A stretch of 64,000 nt of DNA, taken from NCBI GenBank assembly GCA_000231825.2, contig JH720321.1, positions 1 through 64,000 on the forward strand. Direction: 5' to 3'. The DNA is from Tetrahymena elliotti 4EA. Its lineage: Eukaryota; Ciliophora; Oligohymenophorea; Hymenostomatida; Tetrahymenidae. Below the pieces are notes generated by a model. It searched no databases. It had not been told where the DNA came from and saw only the letters and a program-made list of their open reading frames with translations. Both the position numbers and the translations under genes were made by a program. Positions 1-11,679 of this stretch are shown here, one piece after another (position 1 is the stretch's first letter; every line of letters starts with the position of its first letter).

Positions 1-690
1 TTATTTAATTCATTAAAAATAAGATGAATAATTAAAATTTTTAAGTGCATAATTAAATTGGGAATATTTATAAAATTTACTTCATACTTTTTATAATAAA
101 CAAACATTTTTTTCAATTTAATTTAATTACTATTTATTTATAAAAAAATAATTTTAAATGTTTTTTTGAGAGAGTGTACAACTCTGGCAATTCAAAACCA
201 ACAAAAATATAAATTAGTTTCCAAATAAATTTTAAAACAATAGTTTCTTTAATATACTATCATCTATCTACAATAAAATGATACAATACATTTTTCTCTC
301 TTTTAATTTTATGATTAAATTATTTATAATTTGCAAATAGAGGCAGATGACTACATTACTTTAATTCTGTAGAAATATACATGATCTTAATGGGAAAAAG
401 TATGAATATTATAATTTAATAAATTCAATTTTATATTTCATTTGCAGATATTAAATAAAATAAAATAAAATTTTTTATTTTATTTTCTGATAAGTTAAAT
501 TAAAATAAATTACATAATAGAAATAAGAATTCTTTAATATGTTTTGTTTTAATTTGCAATCTATGAGGGCCATTTTATGACAAAAAAGTTACTTAACTCT
601 ATTTCAGTAAGTAAAGATAAAGTCAGATTATAGAAGAAAGTATTCTTTAATCTATTTGATTTTTTGCTCCAGTTTAAGAGGAGCAGCGAG
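1..690. other. non-coding A+T-rich flank
   Basis: This stretch lies downstream of the stop of the leftward membrane-protein gene. It is A/T homopolymer-rich, and no frame reads as protein on either strand. It should hold the 3' untranslated region and poly(A) site of that gene, but AATAAA-like words are too common here to pick one. Confidence 0.6.
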
Positions 691-3528
691 TCAAAAATAA
701 TTCAATATTTTGTAATTAAAGTTTTTCTGATAAGGAAATTGCAAATTACTCTTCAAAGTAATTAAGTTATTTATCTTTTTCTTTAAAAAATTTAAATTAA
801 ATATTTCTTTTAATATTATTTTACTCAATTTGTCAACAAAAGTATCAATATTTTCTTCTTCAATATCTAAAAAATTCTAAGAGCATCCAATGAGAGATAT
901 AGCAGCTAATTAATCTTTATCAAGTAAAATCATTACAGCTTTTTTTAAGAGTAGCATATCTTTGTACAATTAAATAATATTTAAGTCCTTACTAACCTAT
1001 TTTTGTATAAAGTTTTAAGAGAAATTATCCAGACCTTAAGAAGCAAGGTATTTCTTTTGACAAAACCTTTTAATTTAATAAAAATTTAAATATTTTAAAT
1101 AAATAAGAAATATTTTACTTAAATCGAAACATTTTTTATTAAATCTTGTGAAAAAATGACTGATTCTGAATGCTTTTATATTTAGAAAGTGCTTTGTTTT
1201 ACATTTTATTTTAGAGCTGAAAATTATTTTAAAAATTTTCTCTACATTAAGGTTCTTTAATAAAAAGGCTTTCGCTCTTTGTATCTTGCTAAAAACAGTC
1301 TTTTGTTTGTCTTATGAGTAAGTTATCTTTTGATTTTAATTAAATTAATTCATTATTCTTTGTTTATTTTATAATATTTATGAATTAGTTTGCATATTTT
1401 TATTTTAAGCTGTAAAAATAGTTTAATTGAAATAATTACTTAATTTTGTTGAATTATTTTATTTAATATGACACTAAGGCAGTTTTGTTGACAAAATATT
1501 TGATAACTAAGCCTCATCTTTTATTCGTTAATTAAATGTTTACTATTATTAATTATTATTAAAATTTTTAAAGTAATTAGAAAGTTAATAAACTTATTTG
1601 GGCTAATTAAAATTCTCACTAAATTAATTTGTTTTTGAAATATCTTAATCAGACATATTTTAACTTTGATAATTATAATCTTAACAGTGAACAAATGATT
1701 CCTATTTTAAGATATTATTTAAATTATAATTTATTGAATCATTCAAGTTTTAAGCCACGTTTCTAATTCTCTATAAGCATGACCCACTTTTAATCTACAT
1801 ATTTTAGCTATTGCTCTCTTTATTTGAAGATTACTTTATTAATTATATCTTATTTTATTCAGAAGTAATAATTTATTCATTCTTATCTTATATTTCTTTA
1901 TCATTTTAGCCCTAAAAACTTTTATTCTCAATTAATTAGATATGTTTTTATTCATTTGATAAATAGACTTGCTCTTATTTTATGCTATTTTCTAAAATAC
2001 AAATTTACTTTTATTCATTTTATGATTATTCTGTTTAATTTTATTGATTTAATGAATAATCTAGCCTTTATATGACCCTATTATCAACTATTTTCTTTTA
2101 TTCATCTGATATACAAGGTTACTCTTGATTGGATATTTTTTCAGTTATTTAATTTGATTTATCTGATAAGCAAACTTTATTTTCGTTGGGTTTATTTTCA
2201 ATTTATTCTGTTTACTTTTGTTCATCTGATAAATAAGCTTCTTCTTGCTTGACATTATTTTATTATTGATTTTATTGAAAGGAGTTTTAGACCTTTAATT
2301 TATCTAAAAAGAATTTTGTTTTAAAGAAAGACATGTTTGCTGATTAAAAATTAAAGCTAAAATTTTCATCTAAATCTTTTTATTCATCAGTGATGCTATC
2401 TTCATTAACATGAAAATCTATTTGCTTTTATTCTAATTATCTCTTTTGATCTTCTTGGTCTATTATTAATTTATTTTGCTCAAGCATTTATAAATATTTG
2501 CCTTAAAACATATTTTACAAATAAAGCATATAAAAATCATTAAATATGGATTTATTTGAATAAAATTTAGCAAGAAGGCCAACGATTAAAAGAATAGAAA
2601 ATATACTGTAGACAAGTGCTAAAATTTATGGTATAGTAGGGTATTATATTTTTACTAACTGAATTACTTCATCCATTAATAATTCTACAAATATATAGCC
2701 TGATTAATCTCCATATTGAGAGATATAGTCTCTGTTGTAACTTTGAAAAACTTAATCATATTACACGGGAGCAGAGTAAATGAATTAATCTTAATATATC
2801 CATCCTTATTTAACTGATATTTTTTAGTTCTGAGCCTTATAAATAGCAGACACTAGCTGGTCACCTATAGTGTAAATAAAAGCATTTCTATAATAATTTT
2901 ACATTTATTGGCTTGTAACATTATACTGCGAAGTAAATAGCTTTAAATTTAATCCTGAATTATGGCTATTAACTATATCCTCTATTTCTTTTTGGTTTGC
3001 ACAATTATCAGGAATGTTTGTCTTAAAATAATCTAAATCATTACATCCATAAACAAAAATATCCAGCATGGTTTTTTTATTTTCATGTGAATTTAAATAT
3101 AAAGAATAATTTTGTACAGGAGTGAAGTCTAAGCAAAAAAATCCCTCCAAACTTGGATCAGTACATGATGTTGAATTTAATATGAATTCTTTATTATCTC
3201 CATTTTCTATGTAATAAAATATAGGGACAATAACAAGATAAGTTTTATTTTGTTACTTCTCTATAACACTGATATCTATATTAAAATCTGTTTCGTATCT
3301 GAAAGCAATTAAGTTAGAATTTAACTATATTTCTGTAGTATGTTATGTAATAATATTTTGTGATCTATAATTAGGTTCAATCTAGTTAGTCAAGTATAGG
3401 TAAATCAAATACATACAATAAGAAGATGTAATGGCAATTATCACTGTACTACAAAAATAACCTAAAATAGTATTTCTCTTTTGCTTTTAACCAATATTAA
3501 ATGAAAATTATTAAGAGAATAAATCCAT
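691..3528 (-). CDS. two-TM membrane protein with glutamine-rich cytosolic tail
   Basis: An uninterrupted 945-codon frame in the ciliate code runs from the ATG at 3528 to the TGA at 691. The N-terminus MDLFSQQFSFNIG, followed by a hydrophobic helix at about residues 21-45, is a layout I recognise from a large family of putative ciliate transmembrane proteins. Residues about 46-290 form a lumenal or extracellular domain with several Cys and Asn-X-Ser/Thr sites. A second helix lies at about residues 295-320 (core LALVYSIFSILLIVGLL). The remaining 620 residues are polar and Gln/Asn-rich, and carry a degenerate repeat around LSDEQK between about residues 385 and 530. No enzyme motif is visible. 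The function is unknown; surface or endomembrane localisation is inferred from topology only. Confidence 0.85.
1948..2270 (-). repeat. degenerate ~60-base coding repeat
   Basis: The word TTCATCTGAT or a close variant recurs on the + strand near 1951, 2101, 2158 and 2221, at spacings close to 60 bases or multiples of it. On the coding strand each copy encodes a version of LSDEQK inside a unit of about 20 residues. The copies have diverged, so this is an old repeat expansion inside the cytosolic tail of the membrane protein. Confidence 0.65.
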
Positions 3529-4593
3529 TTTTTAATCAATTTAATCTTTTTAATTCTACTTATTTTCTTTATTTCGATTTTTTTATTAAAATTAACTCCA
3601 TTTGAATTAAAAAATGTAATTTTTATTCATTAAAATTATGATAAAAAGGTTGGTTTAAAACAAATTAACAATTAATTCAAATAGAAGAAGTAGAAGAATG
3701 TATGAGCAAACTTTTAATATCATATTTATATTCAAAACCATCTTATATACATGATTATTAATAAATCATTAACACATACGTTCTAAAATTATTAGTTTAC
3801 GTACCAAAAGAAAAACCTCATTATTTAACAAATGAATTTATAACTAAAAAGCACATATCTCACTAGTTCGGGATTTATAATTAATAAGTTTTAAAAGCAT
3901 ATTTTTCGTTGTTTATTTCTTTAATTTGATTAAACATATTATAATAATTATATTAACACATATTTAGTTATTTGATTTATTTTTTTTAAGAAGAAATTAT
4001 TTTTTACACAAAAATCTTAAAAAATTAAAAGAAATCTTGTTAAAATATTTTAAAATAAAAAATAAATAAATTCTCTGTTTATGTAAGTTTGTTCATGTAC
4101 TTGAAAACTAAAGGTATGTATGTATTAATTAGTTGCAAAAATACCATGAATTGACTTTATCAAACCTTGTCTAAATTATTTTAATTTGGAATTAAAGCGA
4201 ATTCAAGTAAAATAGCAAACTTCCATTAAAGAAAGATGAAAGAAAGATTTAATTATGAGAATAAAATTGAAATTCTAAATGCTGTAAAGTAAAAGCATCA
4301 ATATAATATTAAATACTACAATTAATACGAAACATGTAGGAATATTAGTATGTATGTATATGAGAAGGAAGCTATCAGTGATTTTTGAGTAGAAATATTA
4401 AGAGCAGAATTGATTGAATTCTGATTTTTATCTATTTTAAAATAAATAAATTAGAATTTCAAGTTCGCTAATTTTGATAATAAAAGATAGATGGATAGTT
4501 TGTTTATTTTTTTTTTGTTAACTAAAATTTACATTTAAATTTTTGACACACAAGGAAAAAATAAATAAAATAACAAATTAGCAATAAATAGAG
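3529..4593. other. divergent intergenic region
   Basis: This gap separates the starts of the leftward membrane protein and the rightward UBX gene, so it should hold both promoters. It is very A+T rich. I see no conserved element, RNA gene or protein-like frame in it. Confidence 0.6.
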
Positions 4594-6678
4594 ATGGAAG
4601 ATAGATTTGATACTTTAAACGAAAATTAAAAGAATGAAGTTCTAAACTTCTTATAAATAACAGGTTCTGATGACATAAATAATGCTATTCACTACATGGA
4701 GATGAGTAATTATGATGTTGGTGTAAGAAATTTTCATTTTTACTTTAAAAATCTTGAATTTTTCTAATTTTTTAAATTCATTTTAACTAACTAAAAGAAT
4801 GCTGTAAATCTGTTTTTCCAAAACTAAGAGAGAGGTGGTGATATAAACTTCGGTACTCCTACAAGACAGCCTGGCTAGTCAGCAGTTTAATAACGTAAAT
4901 ACCTATTTGTTTCTTAAAAACTAATTATATTTATTAGGAGATCTTTTAAAAATTAATTCTAAATGGATACTATTTTTAAAATAAAGCTTAAGGCAATAAT
5001 AATAGAAATAACTAACGTCAAGATCCTCTGGAATAGATAGTTAAAGAATATAAAAGATATTTAGATCGTAAAACACAGTAAGAAGATAGCGGTATAACTG
5101 GATTTTTTAAAAAAACAATTAAAGCAACTGCTAATGGTGCAAGAAATATTTGGAACAGCATCAGTAAATAAACAATTAAATTTATTCCAAAACAAAAAAT
5201 GAATGCTTTTTGTATTTTTTATAAGTGCCTATCATGATCAGAGGTGAAACCCCTGGTGGTGAAGAATTTAGATTGAGTCTTAGAAAATAATTCCCTGATT
5301 TGGAGACTTATAATTTCTAAAATGGGACTTTTGATGAAGTAATAAACTCTCTTAAATTGAATAATTTTTAAATGATTATTCTAAATAATAATTCAATAGA
5401 ATATGTAAAAGGCTTTTGATTCTTAGCTTCCTTTGCTTGTTTATTTCCATATTGAAGGAAACAATGCGAGCCCATAGTTGATCAAATAAATTTTATCAAA
5501 CTAGCAAATAAAAACATACGTGGTAAAATATTATTAAATGAAATTTAATTTAGACTAGAGATTTTTAACAATATTATTTTGATAATAAATAGAATAAGAG
5601 CTTTCATATTTTGGGTTTAAATGGAAGATCTGATCAAGCCAGATCACTTATATAATATGTTTAATCTTCTAGTTATCCTTGCTTTGCTTGCTTTAAGAGA
5701 ACTTTATTTGACAAGACGGAGCTATTAAATTTGATTGTAATGAATTTGATATCCAAATTTATATTAAATGTTAAATTTTTTTCGCTAACTAGGCTATTAC
5801 ATCAGAAAACAGTAGTCCAGAATATTATTTAGAATAAATCAAAACAGCTAAACAAAATTTCTATATGCTTTAAAGTGAAGATGATAAAGTTAAAAATGCC
5901 CTAAGATCTCGCTAGGAGTAAAGAAGACAATAAAGAGACAACTTTATTCAAGAATAATTATTTGGTATTCCTCCTCCTCCTCCTTAATTAACACCTGAAC
6001 AAATAGCAGCACAATAAGCTTAAATTTAAGAAGATAGAATGTAATTAATTTCAAAAAATTATAAGATTTTTTACTTTCTTTCACATGTTATTGACATGAG
6101 AATTTGATTAAAAAAATCTATTTTATTCAATAAATTTATTTAAATAATTATTTTTATTTATTTTATCAAAAAATACAGGTTAAGATAAGCTTAAGAAGAA
6201 GCTTTCAAAGAAGCTGAAAGACTTGCTGAAATGTAAATGAAATAAAAGTAATAAGAAGAATAAATGAAAAAGGCAGAAGAGCTTAAAAAGAAATAGGCTG
6301 AAGAAGAAAGAAAATAATAAATTGAAATAAAAAGAGCCAATTTACCTGAAGAGCCTGCTAAATCACATCCTGATGCCTTTACCATTGCTTTTAGAATTCC
6401 TGATGGAACCCGTATGATGAGAAGATTCCTTAAAAATGAAAGAATTTAAGTAAATAAAATATTTGTTTTTTCATTAAAAATAATATTTTTTTATATTTTA
6501 AAAGTGTCTCTTTGATTTTATTGACTGCAAAGAAGACCTTGAATTCGAAAGTGAAGAAAGAAAATTCGATTTAGTTTAAACATTCCCTCCTCTTTCTCTC
6601 CTTGAACATATTAGTAAAACTATCAACGAAGTGTTCCCTGACTCTGTTTAAGAAATTATTATAGTTAAAGAACTTTGA
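4594..6678 (+). CDS. FAF1/FAF2-like UBA-UAS-UBX protein
   Basis: Nine exons close in frame: 4594-4722, 4798-4894, 4987-5163, 5226-5338, 5400-5522, 5593-5736, 5793-6040, 6179-6449 and 6505-6678, giving 491 residues. Residues 1-43 resemble a UBA-type ubiquitin-binding helix bundle. The middle holds a thioredoxin-like UAS segment containing AFDSQLPLLVYFHIEG and a later SSYPCFACF. A charged coiled coil rich in Glu, Gln and Lys follows. The C-terminus is a UBX domain with FRIPDGTRMMRRF and a closing beta strand ending IIIVKEL. This order is that of FAF1/FAF2/UBXN7-type adaptors, which link ubiquitinated clients to the p97/Cdc48 ATPase in protein extraction. No membrane hairpin like that of FAF2 was seen. 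Small introns flank every domain, which is typical of conserved Tetrahymena genes. Confidence 0.88.
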
Positions 6679-7675
6679 TCTCAGTATAAATAAATAAAAT
6701 CTAATAATTTAAATAAAAAAATTAATTATTAATATATATGTATCAATTTATTTTAAATATTCTTTCACTTAATAAATAATTTATTCTTCCTAATTTTTCA
6801 CATGATACATACATTTCTTCAAAGTTTATACGAAAATAAAAAGTAACTCATTGATTTCAAAGCTAGTTTTTTTTGGTTTACTTTAAAGTAACTTGATTAC
6901 TTTACAAAATTAATAAAAACTCAAATTATTCTATCAGTGGATCAATTAGAGATCAAATCAACATACATTTAAAAACTTATTAATCAATTAAATAGAAATA
7001 TTTCCTCATTCTTATTGACCATATAAAAAGAATTTTATTTACCTCAAAACTATAACCGCGAAGAAATGAGTACAAAATTGATATGATAAAAGATTAAAAT
7101 GAATAAAAGTAAGAAAGTTAGTTTTAATAAAGACTTCAAAATCAGATTCAGAATGAACAACTTGATTAAAATATTAGTTTAATTTTTTATTGTTTCACTT
7201 TTATCTACTAATATTTTTTACTTTAATTTTTTCATCAAACAAATAATCAAAACTTAAAATGATTATTTGTTTCATAGCATTAAACCTTAAAAATATTACT
7301 TCTATCAAATTTATTTGCTTGCTCAACATTTGTTTATTTTTTAATATTTATTATTATTTCATATACTGACATTAAATTTTTTAAAAGAAATAATATTTGA
7401 AAAAAAGAAGAAAATAAAAAGAACTGATAAAATGCTAAAGTTGAAAATAATAACATACTATATAAATTATTAATAATTACATTTTATTTTAAATAATGGC
7501 AAATGAATATATAACTTTTAGTAAGATTTGATAAAGAATTATTATTTGAAATATTTGACTGACCATTATTTTTTAATAAAATAAATCTCTACATTTACAG
7601 ATTAATTTGTTAATTTAAGTAAACATAAATAATAGTTAAGTTTCAATAGTTAGCTTAAACAAGCAAAAAATATAA
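6679..7675. other. non-coding spacer
   Basis: This tandem (+ to +) intergenic gap carries the 3' end of the UBX gene and the promoter of the kinase-MORN gene. Nothing in it reads as protein or as a structured RNA. Confidence 0.6.
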
Positions 7676-10063
7676 ATGGATAAATTTGAAGAGTCGGAAA
7701 AGGCTGATAGGAGAAAGAAAAAGAAGCATATTATAGAATATAACTAATTCATTGAGGAGTTCGAGTTTGTTCATCTTTCAGGTTTGAAAGGGCTAGAAAG
7801 AGCTTGCTAAATTCAATAGAAGAGTACAAATAAAATGTTTGATTATATTGAAATGGATTTAAGAGGAGTTGAGACAATAGACAAATATGAAAATTATTGT
7901 GAGAGCTTGTTTGAAATTAATTAAAAGGAAATTTTGTAAATGAAATACTATTCAAGGGTTTTTGTTGAAGAATCACTTGGAGATCCATATTGTAGATATT
8001 TCCTCATTTTTGAATATTGTGAAAGTTCAGTTGAAACTGAAATACAGCATTTAAAAAAGAGGAACAAATAATTAAGAAAATCAACACTAAGAAAGATATT
8101 TGAGTCTGTTGCTATAGCATTAAATCACTTTCATACAAAGCAAATAGTTCATGGAGATTTAAGAACATGCAAAATATTTAAAAATGAATAAGGTTAATAT
8201 AAATTGATGCCTCCTAAAATCAAAAATAGAAAAGCAAATGACAAATACTACCACTCACCTGAACATCATCTAAGCAAAAATTTTAGAGCAGCATTTGAGA
8301 AGTAATAAAAAAATCCGTAAGTTTAACTTTAAGAGAAATAATAAAGATAATTTTAATGAAAATATTAATTAAAATAGCATCAAAGGAGAAATTTATACAT
8401 TTGGAATGATTATGTTGGAACTTGGAACTTTCAGTGATGATTTATTTTATGCATATGGAAAATTTTAAATGAATGAAGAAATTATATAAAGTGCATTGTA
8501 GAATTTTTCTATGCTTTATGGATATCATTTAACAGCAGTTGTAAAGAAAATGTTAAATTTAGATGCATAGCTTAGACCCACAGCAAATGATATAATAGAA
8601 CTTCTTTAATCTTAGGAGTTACATGAAATGGAAAAAGAAATTAATAACCCATATACTAAACCAGTATTTATTCAATTAATTAATTTATTTTATTGATAAA
8701 TATAATTTTGAATAGCAAAACAGCTTATAAAGTGATACTGAGGATGATAGCAATGCTGCAACAACTCTTCATTCCAATTAAAATAATTTACATCCATAGA
8801 GTCATGAGGAAAAGTTTAAAAGAGATGATGGAAACAAAAAATCAACATTTTTTTAATTTTAACCATAGAGTTCTTAAACAATATAAGTACCAGCAATTAA
8901 GATAAATGTAAAAGCTGCTTCTAATGTTGAATCTTAAGACTCTTAGCAAGATATATTAAATACAAGTTAGATAATACCATCTAAATAAAATGTATTATAA
9001 ACTAATTAAAGTTCTGAAAAAACACCAGCTACTAATAGAAGTTAAAGAAGCAGATAAGGTACATAAATTTATGTCAAAAGTAGCTTAAGTAGACAACAAT
9101 CTAATTCAGTAAATTATTATTTTTAACTATCTTGGTAATAAATTTAATTTCTAAATTCGTTTTTTTAAAATGAAAGTCAATTTAAATTTAAGGAGATAAA
9201 AACTTTTAAACATTTGGAAGAGTAGCAAAGGCTGTGATAAAGTTAAAGGATTCAGTTAAGAATGAAGAAGAAGATGATAATGAAGATTTGCTGAGAGAGA
9301 AAAAAATTTACGAAACTTTACCTTAGGAATATTAAGATGAGATAGATTCCAAAGTGAATGATAATCTAAAGAATATTGAAAGAGATTATACAGTTGACTA
9401 TTTACCTAATGGTCACAGATATTAAGGAGAAAAGTTATTAGGAACTCCTCATGGATGGGGAATATTTTGGTGGGCTAATGGAGAAATTTATGAAGGAGAA
9501 TTTTTAAATGGGAAATATCATGGAATAGGTAAATAAAGCTAAATTATAAATATAAAAAATAGTTTAATTTATTTATAATTTAAGGTATTTATTATTGGCC
9601 AACTGGTGTTAAACATTATGGAGAATTTAACATGGGAGATATTAAAGGATTAGGAGTTAGGTTTTATCAAGAAGGAGATATTTACTTTGGGGAATGGCAT
9701 AGAGGAAAAAATCATGGTAAAGGAACTTTCTATTGGCAAAAGTCTCTAGCCAAATTTAAAGGAAACTTTCTTAAAGATAAAATATATGGAAAAGGAACTT
9801 TAATACTACCAATATTTGAAGATAAAGACTAAGATTAAGTAGATTATAAGGGCTCTTCTAAATAAAATGTATTCCAAGATAAAGATGCAAACAAAGATAA
9901 AGTAAAAGAAACAAGAATTTATGAAGGGCTATGGAAAGACGAAGAAGGAAAAGGCATTTATGTAGAAGAAATTGAATTTTCTGCTTAAAAAGAAGGTGAT
10001 GATCTTCCCGTTTACATTGAGGAACCAGAATAAATTGTTAAAAAATAACGCTGGAAAATATGA
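7676..10063 (+). CDS. pseudokinase-MORN repeat fusion protein
   Basis: Five exons close in frame: 7676-8316, 8378-8663, 8716-9108, 9177-9528 and 9585-10063, giving 716 residues. Residues about 20-320 keep a protein-kinase fold: YFLIFEYCESS (hinge), FHTKQIVHGDLRTCKIF (catalytic loop), YYHSPEHHL (APE region) and a C-lobe ending LRPTANDIIELL. The glycine loop is unrecognisable, the loop Asn is Lys (HGDLRTCK), and KLMPPK stands where DFG is expected, so metal-dependent catalysis is unlikely. A Ser/Asn/Gln-rich linker follows. From about residue 515 to 650 there are MORN repeats with the pattern GxxYxGxxxxxxxHGxG, such as NGEIYEGEFLNGKYHGIG. MORN repeats bind membranes or protein partners and are common in ciliate and apicomplexan cortex proteins. 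Inferred role: a non-catalytic cortical scaffold. Confidence 0.87.
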
Positions 10064-11035
10064 ATTTTTTATATTTATTAAATAATTAATCTTGTTATTC
10101 AAATACTTGTATATTTATTAAACTATTTCTTAAGATTTCTTTTAATTCCTATTTCCTTGAATAAAATGTATAAAATTTTTTAACTTTTAAAATGATTTTT
10201 AGTTCACTGATTACCAAAATAAGAAATTTTTATTCTCATTTAATATCCAAATTTTTAGAAATATTTTGATAAATCCAATTTTAAGATGAATCTGAAAATT
10301 CAAAACAAAAACCTCATTAATCAAATTTAAACCATTTTAGATTAAATCTTATAATTAATTCAATCAGGCTAAAAAAATTCTCTACATTTTTCAGCATATA
10401 TTTAGAATCTAAAACATTTTCAAGTATTTGATTTGGATTTCAAAAGCTATTGATGAACTAATTAGTTATGAATAAATTACTTTAAAAAAATGATACTAAT
10501 CATTTGATTTTAAATCCATATTTAATCCATGTTATTAGCTAAATAAATACACATATTTATCCATTTAATCAATTTTATTGAATTCTAAAAATTTTGAAAA
10601 AAGTGGGAAGAATAGTTACTAGATTAAATTATTTATTTTTTTGCTTTTCTTTGCTTTATTTTTTCTTTTTCTTTTATTCATTTTTTATTTTCTTTTTTTA
10701 TTTGTTTATTTCTTTCTTTTTCTTTTAATTTCTTTTTTATTGGTTTTTATCTTTAAGTTTTGTTTTTTTTATTTTCATTAATTTTTATTCAATTTTTTTT
10801 ATTTTTTTCTTATATTTTTTAACTGATTTTGTTTTTCTTAATTTTCTTATTTTAATAACTTATTTGTAATTTTTATTTTGTTTTTTCATTGATTTTAATT
10901 GATTAATTAATTTCTTTTTAAGTATATTCTTTTTAATTAGAATGAATCAATTTCTCTTAGATATGCTGAAAAAATTATGATTAAAAATTATGTTTTTTAA
11001 AAAATGGTTAATACAGAATTTTAAATCAAATTAAA
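10064..11035. other. non-coding region with pyrimidine tract
   Basis: This is the 3' flank of the kinase-MORN gene. It contains the long T/C-rich tract listed separately. No gene-like reading was found on either strand. Confidence 0.6.
10630..10890 (+). repeat. T-rich low-complexity tract
   Basis: About 260 bases consist almost entirely of T runs broken by single C, A or G bases (TTTCTTT, TTTTATTT, TTTGTTT). The + strand is overwhelmingly pyrimidine. It lies in the 3' flank of a + strand gene and encodes nothing recognisable. Confidence 0.8.
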
Positions 11036-11290
11036 GCAAAGTCTTAGTTTCGAGCAGAAAAGGATTAACTTTTTCAAAATGTAGCAGGTTTTTTTTCATG
11101 AATTGAAAAGGGATTTAAAAACTTTTGGATTCGAGCTAGTTTATCGCAGCTAACGGGATTAAAAAACTTAATTATTTTTTCTTTTCATGAAGTAGTTCCA
11201 TGCTACACTCGTGAATTCTTCTCACGTCTATTCCTAAAATTAAAAGTTTGTAGGCATCTGAGGGGGTTTTACAATTTTACCATAGCAAAA
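11036..11290 (+). ncRNA. candidate structured RNA in GC-richer island
   Basis: The island is visibly richer in G and C than its surroundings. TGTAGCAGG (11080-11088) pairs with CCATGCTACA (11198-11207) as a nine-pair stem with one bulged A, closing a domain of about 110 bases. CGTGA (11210-11214) and TCACG (11222-11226) form a second hairpin with a seven-base loop. A 60-codon ciliate-code ORF (ATG 11079, TGA 11259) overlaps the island but resembles no family. I do not recognise a known RNA class: no clear C/D or H/ACA boxes, no snRNA loop and no tRNA arms. Strand is assumed. A short protein gene remains the alternative. Confidence 0.35.
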
Positions 11291-11581
11291 TATACTAAAT
11301 CTATTTATCTATCTATCAATTATTATCATATATCTAAAATCTTATTATAGCTCTATCTAATTTCATAAATATCTTTTAACTGTTCTATATATTTCTTTTA
11401 ATTATTTGTAATATTATTCATTTGTTTCATGTGTTAGTTTGATGATTTTTGCTCACATTTAAAGATGCGCTTTCAACTAATCTAAGTTGCTTTTAATATT
11501 CATTTTATTGCTGCAATTTCTGTGGACTAATCTTAGTCATTTTTAAGTTTGTTTTGATCGATCATGAAGATCTTCTTTTTT

Positions 11582-11678
11582 TAGGCCTTAGAGGAGGAGA
11601 GAGCTCTTAAGCAAATTTAGGACTCAGACCAAAGAATTTTCCAAAGACAGAGCACCAAAACAGCAACTAGGATTTGAT
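11582..11678 (+). other. orphan terminal-exon-like block
   Basis: After a good 3' splice-site sequence (TTCTTTTTTTAG ending at 11584 or nearby), a frame reads LEEERALKQIQDSDQRIF and ends TATRI-TGA, with GC content and charge pattern like real exons. An upstream piece starting ATGCGCTTTCAACTA at about 11465 could be spliced to it in frame through a GTTGC donor. Either a very small gene sits here or this is the last exon of a decayed one. No homology is recognised. Confidence 0.3.
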
Positions 11679-11679
11679 T

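Noticed and set aside
3850..3885. tRNA T-arm-like string CTAGTTCGGGATT
   Set aside because: No matching acceptor stem or anticodon arm within tRNA distance on either strand.
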